From Asticcacaulis machinosus (GTDB lineage: Bacteria; Pseudomonadota; Alphaproteobacteria; Caulobacterales; Caulobacteraceae): a stretch of 64,000 nt of DNA. Position numbers and translations under genes: made by a program. Positions within the stretch are counted from its first letter, which is position 1; each line of letters opens with the position of its first letter. Below are positions 9,733 to 18,104 of this stretch, in pieces. Location: assembly GCF_028550435.1 (NCBI RefSeq), contig NZ_JAQQKV010000002.1, forward strand, positions 496,001 to 560,000, given 5' to 3'. The notes under the pieces were generated by a model, which did not search any database, was not told the DNA's origin, and was given only the letters and a program-made list of their open reading frames with translations.

Positions 9733-10629
9733 ATGACCCGTCCTGTCCGTGTGACCCTGTACGAAGTCGGCCCGCGTGACGGCCTGCAATCCGAAGCCGT
9801 CACGGTGCCAACGCCGGTCAAGATCGACCTTATCAACCGCCTGTCGAGAAGTGGTTTGACGCACATCGAAACGGCCAGTTTTGTCGCCCCCAAATGGGTG
9901 CCGCAGATGGCCGACGCTGAAGAGGTTATGGCCGGTATCGCGCGGGATAAGCGGGTGACCTATAGCGCCCTGACCCCCAATCTCACCGGCTATGGGCGGG
10001 CGGTGTCGGTGGGGGTTGATCGGGTCGCGATCTTCGCCTCGGCTTCGGAAAGCTTTAGCCATAAAAACATCAATGCCTCAATTGCCGACAGCCTGATCCG
10101 TTTTGCACCCGTACTGACCGCAGCAAAAACCGATCACGTGCCGGTCAGGGCCTATGTCTCCTGCGCCATCGCCTGCCCCTATGAGGGCCGGATTGCCCCC
10201 GAAGCGGTGTTAAATGTGGCGCAACAGTTAATCGATATGGGCTGCTATGAAGTGGCCTTAAGCGACACCACCGGGGCAGGCACACCAGCGGATATGGCAC
10301 GGCTGTTGGATCATGTCCTGCCGCACATTCCGGCGGACAGGCTGGCCGTGCATGTGCATGATACCTACGGGCAGGCGCTGGCCAATATTCTGACCGCGCT
10401 TGATTACGGTATCGCCACGTTTGATTCTTCGGTCGGCGGTCTGGGGGGCTGCCCCTATGCCCCCGGCGCGTCAGGCAATGTCGCTACCGAAGACCTGCTC
10501 TATATGCTGAACGGACTGGGGATTGAGAGCGGCGTTGATCTTGAGGCCATCATAGAGACGGCGTGGTTCATCAGTGACGCTCTGGGCCGTCCGCCGCGCT
10601 CGAAACTGGCGCTCGCCACAGGCCGTTAA
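9733..10629 (+). CDS. liuE: Hydroxymethylglutaryl-CoA lyase
   Basis: A 298-residue TIM-barrel lyase that splits HMG-CoA into acetyl-CoA and acetoacetate, the last step of leucine breakdown. Visible are the N-terminal YEVGPRDGLQSE with catalytic Arg/Asp, HVHDTYGQALAN with metal-binding His residues near residue 215, and the signature SVGGLGGCPYAPGASGN with the active-site Cys near residue 240. ATG 9733 is preceded by GAGG. It is separated from liuA by 166 bases of repeat sequence, so it may be transcribed with the operon or partly on its own. Cytosolic; no targeting signal is seen. Confidence 0.95.
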   Translation: MTRPVRVTLYEVGPRDGLQSEAVTVPTPVKIDLINRLSRSGLTHIETASFVAPKWVPQMADAEEVMAGIARDKRVTYSALTPNLTGYGRAVSVGVDRVAIFASASESFSHKNINASIADSLIRFAPVLTAAKTDHVPVRAYVSCAIACPYEGRIAPEAVLNVAQQLIDMGCYEVALSDTTGAGTPADMARLLDHVLPHIPADRLAVHVHDTYGQALANILTALDYGIATFDSSVGGLGGCPYAPGASGNVATEDLLYMLNGLGIESGVDLEAIIETAWFISDALGRPPRSKLALATGR

Positions 10630-10733
10630 GCTGGCCCCACTAAGTTGGCCTTGACGGGCCGTGCGTTGGAGTCTCATTCAAAACTTATATTCAGCCCCTT
10701 ATAACTGGGTCACAAGTTACGGAGGGACTGGAC

Positions 10734-11279
10734 ATGCGTCATCTGCGATTGGCCATAGGTATCTTGGGACTGGCCGGCCTTGCCCTGCGCTTGGCTGAGG
10801 ATGTGCGCTTGCACCGTGTGCGTAAACGTCTGGCGCGGGTATCCGATGAAACCTTTCTCAAAACGGCCCGCAGTGTGAATGCCTTTGAAAGCAGTCTGGC
10901 CCGTCTGGCGCTGGAAAAATCGACCAATGATGACGTGCGCGCTTTTGCCGACCATGTGCTGGAAAAAGAAGGTGAAGTGACCAACGATCTGATTGAGATC
11001 ATGGATGTGAATTTGGTGACTGAGGCTGACTTCAAACCGATCTATCATGGCTGGGTTGACGATCTGCAAAAGGCCAACCTCGACAGGTTCGATCAAAGCC
11101 TTGTCGATATTGGCCAGACTGTTTATCAGGGCGCAGTGTCGGTATTCGAAGCCTATGTCCGCGATGATGCCACAGGCCCGCTTAAGGACTATGCCGCCCG
11201 CAATATTCCGCGCCTTCAGGCCCGCCTCAGCCAGCTTCAAGGGCTCGATCTGTCGGTTCCGCAGCCGGTTATGGCTTAA
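10734..11279 (+). CDS. DUF4142-like helical protein
   Basis: A 181-residue protein with a short hydrophobic N-terminus (LAIGILGLAGLALRL) that could be an anchor or an uncleaved signal. A helical region follows that resembles DUF4142, a ferritin-like four-helix fold: DETFLKTARSVNAFESSLAR, 'DVRAFADHVLEKEGEVTNDL'. A GGAGGG ribosome binding site precedes ATG 10734. It converges on the Lrp-type gene, and the two stop codons overlap. Members of this family are often envelope-located and stress-related; no function can be assigned here. Confidence 0.7.
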   Translation: MRHLRLAIGILGLAGLALRLAEDVRLHRVRKRLARVSDETFLKTARSVNAFESSLARLALEKSTNDDVRAFADHVLEKEGEVTNDLIEIMDVNLVTEADFKPIYHGWVDDLQKANLDRFDQSLVDIGQTVYQGAVSVFEAYVRDDATGPLKDYAARNIPRLQARLSQLQGLDLSVPQPVMA

Positions 11280-11755
11280 ACCATAGGTGAAACATCGCGC
11301 TTGAGACGGCGCAGACAATAGATCGAGCGGGTGTGCTTTATGCCCTCGAACTTCAATAATTTTTTGCGCAGGAAGGTCTCATAGCCCTCCGGTCCATCGA
11401 CGGCGACGATAATCACATAATCGAATTCGCCGGTCGTCAGATAGACATCGATCACTTCGGGCAATTGCTGAAGGTGGCGTGAAAAGTTCTCGATCTTTTC
11501 GTCGTCATGGTTTTCCAGATTAACCTCGACAATAAAGGTATCTGGCCGCCCGACCTTGGCCTGATCGAGTATAGCTACATAGCCAGAGATGATGCCGGTT
11601 TCTTCCAGCCGTTTGATCCGCGACCAGCACGGGGTCTGCGATAATCCCACCTGATCGGCAATCTCCTGCGTCGTCAGGCGACAGTTTGTGCGCAGCAATC
11701 TGAGGATTTTCCGGTCGGTGTCGTCCAGCCCTTTGGCATCGGTGGTTCTCGGCAT
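11276..11755 (-). CDS. Lrp/AsnC-family transcriptional regulator
   Basis: A 159-residue leucine-responsive-type regulator. The N-terminal helix-turn-helix (LTTQEIADQVGLSQTPCWSR, residues 28-47) is followed by an AsnC-type ligand-binding domain with 'EFDYVIIVAVDGPEGYETFL'. It is divergent from the 2-oxoacid oxidoreductase/leucine dehydrogenase operon across a 170-base AT-rich gap (11756-11925). The gap has several AT-rich direct and inverted sequences that could bind an Lrp-type octamer, but no single clear operator. By position it likely regulates the amino-acid oxidation operon in response to leucine or a related amino acid. Confidence 0.9.
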   Translation of the reverse strand: MPRTTDAKGLDDTDRKILRLLRTNCRLTTQEIADQVGLSQTPCWSRIKRLEETGIISGYVAILDQAKVGRPDTFIVEVNLENHDDEKIENFSRHLQQLPEVIDVYLTTGEFDYVIIVAVDGPEGYETFLRKKLLKFEGIKHTRSIYCLRRLKRDVSPMV

Positions 11756-11925
11756 TTTCCTGTTTCCGGCTGTAAATTTTATTCTACGATAACATATATT
11801 TTCAGAATTTCATTCCGGATATTTGCGCAATACACGCAATGATCAGAAAGTAATTTTGCCTATTCGGGGTTACTCTTTCCTAAAAATAAAGTTCGTTTCG
11901 GCGATAAAAGTTATAGGAAACGCCT

Positions 11926-14900
11926 ATGCGTACCGGTGTGACGCTTGAGGATAAATACAGGTTAAGCGATGGGCCAGCCTATATGACTGGCGTTCAGGCG
12001 CTGGTGAAGCTGCCGTTGATGATTGCCGCTCGCGACCGCCTGAACGGGCTTAATACCGGCGGATTTATCTCCGGCTATCGCGGCTCACCGCTCGGCACCT
12101 ATGATCTACAACTTGAACAGGCCAAAGCCTATCTTGACGCCGTCGATATTGTGGTTCAACCCGCAATCAATGAGGATCTGGGGGCGACCGCCGTGTGGGG
12201 ATCGCAGCATGTACCGCTGTTTCCTGGGGCCAAAAAAGATGGCGTATTTGGCCTGTGGTACGCCAAGAGCCCCGGTGTTGACCGCTCAGGCGATGCACTG
12301 AAACACGCCAATCTGGCCGGTACGTCGCGCTATGGCGGGGTGGTCGCGTTGGTCGGGGACGATCCGGCGTGTAAGTCATCCTCCTTGCCAAATCAAAGCG
12401 ACCATGCCCTGATCGATGCCGAAATCCCGATCCTTGCCCCGTCCAGCGTCGAAGAAATCCTCGACTTTGGTCTGCGGGCGATTGAGATGTCGCGCTTTGC
12501 CGGCTGCTGGGTGGCGCTGAAAACCGTCTCCGACCTGATGGATGGCGGCGCCAGTGTGAGCATCCCGTCACTTGGTTTCACACCCCATCTGCCCGATATA
12601 GACCTGCCACCGGAGGGGCTGCATATCCGTGTGCCTGACCCGCCACAGGCCAAGGAATTCCGTCACCGCCATTTCCGCCTGCCCGCCGCTGTGGCGTTCG
12701 GTCACCTCAACGGCCTTGACCGGATCGCGCTCAACGCACCACGTGCGCGCTTAGGGATTGTGGCGTCGGGCAAGGTATTCCATCAGGTGATGGAAGCGCT
12801 CAGTCTGTTGGGGCTTGATGCCACCGCCTGCCGCGATGTGGGCTTGCGGGTATGGAAGGTCGGTATGGTCTGGCCGCTGGATGGGCAAGCCGCCACCGCT
12901 TTTGCCCGTGGACTGGAAACCGTGCTGGTCATCGAAGAGCGCCGCGATGTGATTGAAAGCCAGCTTCGCAATGCGCTTTACACCCTGCCCGATCGCCCGC
13001 GCATCCTCGGCAAAAAAGACGCCGACGGCCAACCGCTGGTATCCGAGGTGCTGGAACTGGAAACGGTCGAGGTAGCGCTGGCCATCGCCCATATCATGCC
13101 TGATGACGCGGTTGCACCGGAGCGTTTGCGCATGTTATCGGCCCGCCACCACAGTCGCGAACAGACGGTGCCGGTTCATATCCGTAAGCCCTATTTCTGT
13201 GCCGGTTGCCCCCATTCGCGTTCGACCACCCTGCCCGAAGGATCGCGCGCTCTGGCGGGGATCGGCTGTCACTATATGGCAACCTTCCTGCCGCGACGGT
13301 CTGAGCTTTATACCCATATGGGGGCGGAAGGCATCACCTGGATGGGGCAGGCCCCGTTCACCGATGAGGGCCATGTTTTTGCCAATCTGGGCGACGGCAC
13401 CTATTTCCATTCCGGCATACTGGCCCTGCGTCAGGCGGTCGCCGCCAACTTAAATATTACCTATAAAATCCTCTATAATGATGCCGTGGCCATGACCGGT
13501 GGTCAGGCGGTGGACGGCTATCTGACGCCCGCCCTTCTGGCGGCTCAGGTGGCGGCGGAAGAGGTAAAGACCATCGTCTTTGTCTCGCCCGAGCCTGATC
13601 GCTGGCGCCATGATCCGGCCCTGCCCGCGGGTGTGACCTTCCGCCACCGCGATGAGCTGGAGGCCGTACAGACTGAACTACGCGCCACCAGGGGCGTGAC
13701 GGTGCTGCTCTATGATCAGGCCTGCGCCACCGAAATGCGTCGCCGCCGCAAACGCGGTCAGGCCCCGGCCCTGACGCAGCGGGTCTTTATCAATGAGCGG
13801 GTGTGCGAAGGCTGCGGTGACTGCTCAGTCAAATCGGCCTGTATCGCGGTCGCACCCAAAGAAACTGAGTTCGGCACAAAACGTGAGATTGATCAGTCGG
13901 CCTGCAATGTCGACACCTCATGCCTAAACGGTTTTTGCCCCAGCTTTGTGACGCTTGAGGGGGCTCAAGCGAAGCGGACGCCCGCCGACGCCATGACGGG
14001 GATTATTTCCGATTTACCAGAAGTGACCCCACCTTTATTGAACGGCACCTTCAATCTGCTGATCACCGGCATTGGCGGGCTAGGGGTGACCTCATTAGGG
14101 GCTATTCTGGGCATGGCCGCCCATATCGATGGGCTACACGTCACCGCCGTCGATCAGCAGGGTCTGGCCCAACGTGGCGGGGGAGTCGATTCCCACCTAC
14201 GCCTCAGCCCGCAAGGGGCCGCCATAAATGGCCCGCGTATCCCGCTCGGTCAGGCCGATGTCGTCATCGCTGCCGACATGGTGCAGGCTCACGCCAAATC
14301 AACCCTGCCGCTAATGAACCCTGACAAGACCGTGGTGATGTTGAACGCCGACCTGACCTCGACGGCGGATTTTACGGTCGATACCCGCACCCGCTTTGAT
14401 CAGAGCGCCATGACGCGCCGGGTCAGGCTGGCCAGCAAAACCCTGACTGAGATCACAGCGACCGGACTGGCGCGGCGCTATCTGGGCGACGGCGTCTATG
14501 TCAATATGATCCTGCTGGGAGCGGTGTGGCAGGCGGGTTTGATCCCGCTATCCCGCGCCGCCATTGAACAGGCGATCCGGCTTAACGGGGCTGATGTCGA
14601 GGCTAACCTGCGCGCCTTAGCTCTGGGGCGGGCCCATCAGGCGGGGCGACTTTCAGAGCCCGTGGTCGCGCCCGCAACGTTTGATCTTGAGGCCTTTGTG
14701 GCCCGACGCGTCGTGGACCTGACCGCCTATCAGAACGCTGGCTATGCCGAGGATTATCTGACCTTGGTGGATCGCGCCCGTGCCACCGGTCATGCCGGAT
14801 TCGCTGAGGCCGTGGCGCGCAATTTCTATAAGCTTAAGGCCTATAAGGACGAATACGAAGTCGCCCGCCTGCATACCGACCCTGAGATGACAGCCCTGCG

Positions 14901-15345
14901 TGACGCCCAGTTTGAGGGCACATCAAAGGTCAGTGTCTGGCTGGCTCCGCCGCTGATGACGCGTAAAGACCCCGCGACAGGGCTACCGAAAAAAATGCGC
15001 TTCGGGCCGTGGATATTCAACGTCTTTGCCGTGCTCAAGCGCTTCAAGGGTTTGCGCGGGACGATGTTCGACCCGTTCGGCGCAACGAATGAACGGCGGC
15101 GGGAGCGTCAGATGATCGACGACTACCGTGTACTGATCACCCAATTGTCGGCGAATTTTAACCCTGCCAGGGCCGCGGTTTGTGTCGCTCTGGCCCGTCT
15201 GCCCGAAGAGGTCAAAGGCTACGGCCACATCAAGCTTAAATCCATTCAGGACATGCAGTCCCAGCGTGACGCCCTGATGACGCGCCTGTCCCAACCGGTT
15301 GCCAAGACCGAAATATCCCAAGTTAAGGAAGTGCTCCATGTTTGA
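11926..15345 (+). CDS. Fused indolepyruvate/2-oxoacid:ferredoxin oxidoreductase
   Basis: A 1139-residue single-chain enzyme joining the alpha and beta parts of indolepyruvate ferredoxin oxidoreductase, which oxidatively decarboxylates 2-oxoacids to acyl-CoA. The N-terminal pyrimidine-binding domain (SGYRGSPLGTYDLQLE) comes first. A CAGCPHS cysteine motif lies near residue 425 and the TPP-binding region GDGTYFHSG near 488. A ferredoxin-like cluster (CEGCGDC, then CNVDTSCLNGFCPS) spans 627-670, and the gamma-type domain (LITGIGGLGVTSLGAILGMA) starts near 708. ATG 11926 follows TAGGAAA. The next gene, a leucine dehydrogenase homolog, overlaps it by eight bases. This points to branched-chain or aromatic 2-oxoacids made by that enzyme as substrates, which is inference. 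Confidence 0.93.
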   Translation: MRTGVTLEDKYRLSDGPAYMTGVQALVKLPLMIAARDRLNGLNTGGFISGYRGSPLGTYDLQLEQAKAYLDAVDIVVQPAINEDLGATAVWGSQHVPLFPGAKKDGVFGLWYAKSPGVDRSGDALKHANLAGTSRYGGVVALVGDDPACKSSSLPNQSDHALIDAEIPILAPSSVEEILDFGLRAIEMSRFAGCWVALKTVSDLMDGGASVSIPSLGFTPHLPDIDLPPEGLHIRVPDPPQAKEFRHRHFRLPAAVAFGHLNGLDRIALNAPRARLGIVASGKVFHQVMEALSLLGLDATACRDVGLRVWKVGMVWPLDGQAATAFARGLETVLVIEERRDVIESQLRNALYTLPDRPRILGKKDADGQPLVSEVLELETVEVALAIAHIMPDDAVAPERLRMLSARHHSREQTVPVHIRKPYFCAGCPHSRSTTLPEGSRALAGIGCHYMATFLPRRSELYTHMGAEGITWMGQAPFTDEGHVFANLGDGTYFHSGILALRQAVAANLNITYKILYNDAVAMTGGQAVDGYLTPALLAAQVAAEEVKTIVFVSPEPDRWRHDPALPAGVTFRHRDELEAVQTELRATRGVTVLLYDQACATEMRRRRKRGQAPALTQRVFINERVCEGCGDCSVKSACIAVAPKETEFGTKREIDQSACNVDTSCLNGFCPSFVTLEGAQAKRTPADAMTGIISDLPEVTPPLLNGTFNLLITGIGGLGVTSLGAILGMAAHIDGLHVTAVDQQGLAQRGGGVDSHLRLSPQGAAINGPRIPLGQADVVIAADMVQAHAKSTLPLMNPDKTVVMLNADLTSTADFTVDTRTRFDQSAMTRRVRLASKTLTEITATGLARRYLGDGVYVNMILLGAVWQAGLIPLSRAAIEQAIRLNGADVEANLRALALGRAHQAGRLSEPVVAPATFDLEAFVARRVVDLTAYQNAGYAEDYLTLVDRARATGHAGFAEAVARNFYKLKAYKDEYEVARLHTDPEMTALRDAQFEGTSKVSVWLAPPLMTRKDPATGLPKKMRFGPWIFNVFAVLKRFKGLRGTMFDPFGATNERRRERQMIDDYRVLITQLSANFNPARAAVCVALARLPEEVKGYGHIKLKSIQDMQSQRDALMTRLSQPVAKTEISQVKEVLHV

Positions 15346-16411
15346 TCATCCCGATTTCGACCACCACGAAAAGATCCTTGAGGTCGACGATCCGGATACC
15401 GGCCTTAAGGCGATTATCGCCATCCATTCGACCGCGATGGGGCCGGCGGCAGGCGGGTGCCGGTTATGGACCTATGACAGTTTTGGCGATGCCCGCCGTG
15501 ATGCGCTCAGGCTATCGCGCGGCATGAGCTATAAGAACGCTATGGCCGATCTGCCGCTGGGCGGCGGTAAGGCGGTTATTCTGGGGCCGGTCGCGGTTGA
15601 AGATCGCGCCGCCCTGTTTCGTGCCTTTGGCCGCGCGGTCGACAGCTTGGGCGGGCAATATATCACCGCCGAAGATGTCGGAGTCGGGGTGGCCGATATG
15701 CAGATCGTGGCCGGTGAGACGCGTTTCGTGTCGGGTCTGGCGACGGGTGCGGGCGGGGTTGGCGGTGATCCGTCACCCTTTACGGCACGCGGGGTGCGCG
15801 TCGGTATCGAAGCGGCGGTGCGTGCTCGTCTGGGCCGCGATAGTTTGATGGGCATGCGCGTGGCGGTGCAGGGACTGGGCGGCGTCGGTGGCCACCTGTG
15901 TCAGGAACTGCATGAGCGCGGGGCGCGGCTGATCGTGGCCGATATCAATCCCGATCGGGTCGCTCTGATGCAGTCGCGCTATCAGGCCGATATTGCAAGT
16001 GTCGACAGTATATTGCTGCAGGACGCCGATGTTATTGCCCCTTGCGCTCTGGGCGGGGCGATCACCGAAGATGTGGCGGCGCGACTGAAAGCGCCGATTG
16101 TGGCGGGCGGTGCCAATAACCAGCTCCTGACACCCAGGGCCGGTGAGATATTGGCTGAACGTGATATTTTGTATGCGCCGGACTATGTCATCAATGGTGG
16201 CGGGATTATCATGGTCAGCGGCGAATATCTGGGCGGCCAGACCTTGGAGGGCGTGCTGGCTCAGGTCGATGCCATCGGGCCGCGGCTGGAGGGTATTTTT
16301 GCGGCGGCTAAACGTGACGCTCGCACGACGCAGGATGTGGCCGATGTCATGGCGCGAACCAAGCTGATGGCGGCGCGGCAGATGAAGACACGCATCACCG
16401 AAACCGTGTAA
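15338..16411 (+). CDS. Leucine dehydrogenase-like Glu/Leu/Phe/Val dehydrogenase
   Basis: A 357-residue NAD-dependent amino acid dehydrogenase. It would deaminate branched-chain (or aromatic) amino acids to 2-oxoacids. Visible: the substrate-binding lysine region GPAAGGCRLW, GMSYKNAMADLPLGGGKAVI with the two key lysines (near residues 68 and 80), and the Rossmann loop VAVQGLGGVGGHLCQELHERG near residue 178. ATG 15338 overlaps the oxidoreductase stop by eight bases (ATGTTTGA); an upstream in-frame ATG at 15299 would overlap far more. Leucine versus phenylalanine preference cannot be settled by eye. The surrounding leucine and valine genes favour branched-chain substrates. Confidence 0.92.
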   Translation: MFDHPDFDHHEKILEVDDPDTGLKAIIAIHSTAMGPAAGGCRLWTYDSFGDARRDALRLSRGMSYKNAMADLPLGGGKAVILGPVAVEDRAALFRAFGRAVDSLGGQYITAEDVGVGVADMQIVAGETRFVSGLATGAGGVGGDPSPFTARGVRVGIEAAVRARLGRDSLMGMRVAVQGLGGVGGHLCQELHERGARLIVADINPDRVALMQSRYQADIASVDSILLQDADVIAPCALGGAITEDVAARLKAPIVAGGANNQLLTPRAGEILAERDILYAPDYVINGGGIIMVSGEYLGGQTLEGVLAQVDAIGPRLEGIFAAAKRDARTTQDVADVMARTKLMAARQMKTRITETV

Positions 16412-16420
16412 AAGCGGCGC

Positions 16421-17431
16421 ATGACCTCAGACCTGATTGTCCGCCGATATGGCCCTGTGGGCCGGATCACCCTGAACCGGCCCCAAGCCCTGCATGCCCT
16501 GACCCTTGCGATGGTTGAGGCGATGACGCAGGCGTTTAGTGACTGGCGCGATGATCCGTCCGTGGCACGCATCCTGATCGATCACACTGAGGGGACGCGC
16601 GGTTTTTGCGCCGGGGGTGATATTCGCGCTCTGGCTGACAGCGTGCGTGGCGATGGCAAGCTGATGGAGGCGTTCTTCGCCGCGGAATACCGGCTGAATG
16701 TGGTGATCCATAATTACCCTAAGCCGGTTATCGCCCTGATGGATGGCATCGTCATGGGCGGTGGGGTCGGCATTTCCGTGCATGGCTCACACCGAATCGC
16801 GACGCAAAATACCGTATTTGCCATGCCGGAAACGGCGATCGGGCTGTTTACCGATATCGGGGCAGGCTGGTTCTTATCACGTTTATCCGGTGAGTTGGGC
16901 ACATGGCTGGGCCTGGCCGGGGCGCGCCTGAAAGGGGCGGATGTAGCCACCGCCGGTATCGCCACCCACTATGTGGCTGATGCGCAGGCCTTTAAAGCGG
17001 GGCTTTTGGCTGGCGGTAATATAAGCAATCACGCGGCCCCAATGGTGGAACCTGCCTATGGGCCGCACATGGCCGAGATCAACCGCGCATTCGCCTTTGA
17101 TACGGTGCCTGAGATTATCACAGCCCTTGAGGCCGGAAGCGACTGGGCGCAGAGACAGGCCGATATCCTGAAAACCAGTTGTCCGGTATCGATGGCCGTG
17201 ACCCTGAAACACCTGCGGATGGGCCGCGCCATGACCCGTTTTGAAGACGTGATGGCTCAGGAATACCGTCTGGCGCGCCGCCTGACCCGCAGGGCTGACT
17301 TTGCTGAGGGGGTGCGCGCCGTGGTGGTCGACAAGGACCAAAATCCGCAATGGTTGCCCGCCCGACCCGTAGATGTCGATAACGCGCTGATCACGGAACT
17401 CTTCACACCTCTGTCACCTGAGTTGTTCTAA
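16421..17431 (+). CDS. 3-hydroxyisobutyryl-CoA hydrolase-like enoyl-CoA hydratase/isomerase family protein
   Basis: A 336-residue crotonase-fold protein of the ECH_2 type. Marks are GTRGFCAGGDIRALADS near residue 64, ALMDGIVMGGGVGISVHGSH near residue 105, and FAMPETAIGLFTDIGAGWFL near residue 129, where hydrolases of this family have catalytic Glu and Asp. The longer C-terminal extension (residues 250-336), including SMAVTLKHLRMGR, separates it from true hydratases. The hydrolase acts in valine breakdown. Nine bases separate it from the leucine dehydrogenase-like gene, so it is probably the third gene of that operon. Confidence 0.88.
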   Translation: MTSDLIVRRYGPVGRITLNRPQALHALTLAMVEAMTQAFSDWRDDPSVARILIDHTEGTRGFCAGGDIRALADSVRGDGKLMEAFFAAEYRLNVVIHNYPKPVIALMDGIVMGGGVGISVHGSHRIATQNTVFAMPETAIGLFTDIGAGWFLSRLSGELGTWLGLAGARLKGADVATAGIATHYVADAQAFKAGLLAGGNISNHAAPMVEPAYGPHMAEINRAFAFDTVPEIITALEAGSDWAQRQADILKTSCPVSMAVTLKHLRMGRAMTRFEDVMAQEYRLARRLTRRADFAEGVRAVVVDKDQNPQWLPARPVDVDNALITELFTPLSPELF

Positions 17432-17491
17432 GGCGATAATACGACTAAGTTGGTAGGCTTAACACCATAACCGATACGGGAGGCCTGCCGC

Positions 17492-17926
17492 ATGACGCCT
17501 GAAACGACCGCCCCTACTCAGACTAGCTCAAAACAAGCCGCTATCGTCCTTGGCCCTGCTGAAGGGCGCCGCTATCCGCTCGGTCGGATGACCAGCATCT
17601 TTAAATCGGATGGCGAAGAAACCTCCGGCCGTTATTCGATCTCGGAATGGTGGCTTGAGCCCTATACCCGCGGGCCGGGCAAGCACGTCCATAGCGACAA
17701 CGAAGACATTTTTTACGTCGTCGAAGGGCGCGTCGCCTTCCTGGTCGGGGATCAGTGGATCGACGCCCCTAAGGGGTCGTTCGTACGCGTGCCCGCCGGC
17801 GTGATCCACGATTTTGAAAACCAGTCACCCGACCGCGCCGGTGTGCTCAATATCTATATTCCCGGCGGTTTCGAAGACGATATGCCGGGGATCGTTGACT
17901 GGTTTCAGAAAAATCCGGTGGACTAG
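17492..17926 (+). CDS. Cupin-domain protein
   Basis: A 144-residue single cupin. Motif 1 is GPGKHVHSDNEDIFYVVEGR near residues 66-85, with the metal-binding His, His and Glu positions. Motif 2 is PAGVIHDFENQSP near residues 108-120. No signal peptide. It follows the hydrolase gene by 60 bases, has its own GGGAGG ribosome binding site, and ends at a strong terminator. Substrate unknown; small cupins like this include dioxygenases, isomerases and non-enzymatic binders. Confidence 0.85.
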   Translation: MTPETTAPTQTSSKQAAIVLGPAEGRRYPLGRMTSIFKSDGEETSGRYSISEWWLEPYTRGPGKHVHSDNEDIFYVVEGRVAFLVGDQWIDAPKGSFVRVPAGVIHDFENQSPDRAGVLNIYIPGGFEDDMPGIVDWFQKNPVD

Positions 17927-17971
17927 ATCATTATGGTTTCAGATAGAAACATAATGATCTCGTTTTATTTT
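17926..17971 (+). terminator. Intrinsic terminator after the cupin gene
   Basis: GATCATTATGGTTTC (17926-17940), a five-base loop, then GAAACATAATGATC (17946-17959): a 14-pair stem with one bulged G, followed by TCGTTTTATTTTA. It probably ends the branched-chain amino acid operon. Confidence 0.8.
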
Positions 17972-18026
17972 ATCCCCTCGCCGGGCGGTGGCTCCGCCAC
18001 CTTGGCCGCCGCGCACACGGCGGCTT

Positions 18027-18058
18027 GAGCGGAATGCTTCAGAGCAATCATTCCGCTC
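18027..18058. repeat. Short perfect hairpin between convergent genes
   Basis: GAGCGGAATG (18027-18036) and CATTCCGCTC (18049-18058) pair perfectly around a 12-base loop. There is no T-run. It lies between two terminators. No second copy was noticed in the window. Confidence 0.5.
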
Positions 18059-18061
18059 TAA

Positions 18062-18104
18062 AACCATAAAAAACCCCGGCCTTAGACCGGGGTTTTTTAT
18101 GGTT
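18062..18104. terminator. Bidirectional terminator of the TonB receptor gene
   Basis: An 18-base perfect stem (AACCATAAAAAACCCCGG at 18062-18079 with its complement at 18087-18104) around a seven-base loop. A-runs on one side and T-runs on the other let it work in both directions. It overlaps the stop codon of the TonB receptor gene read on the minus strand. Confidence 0.9.
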
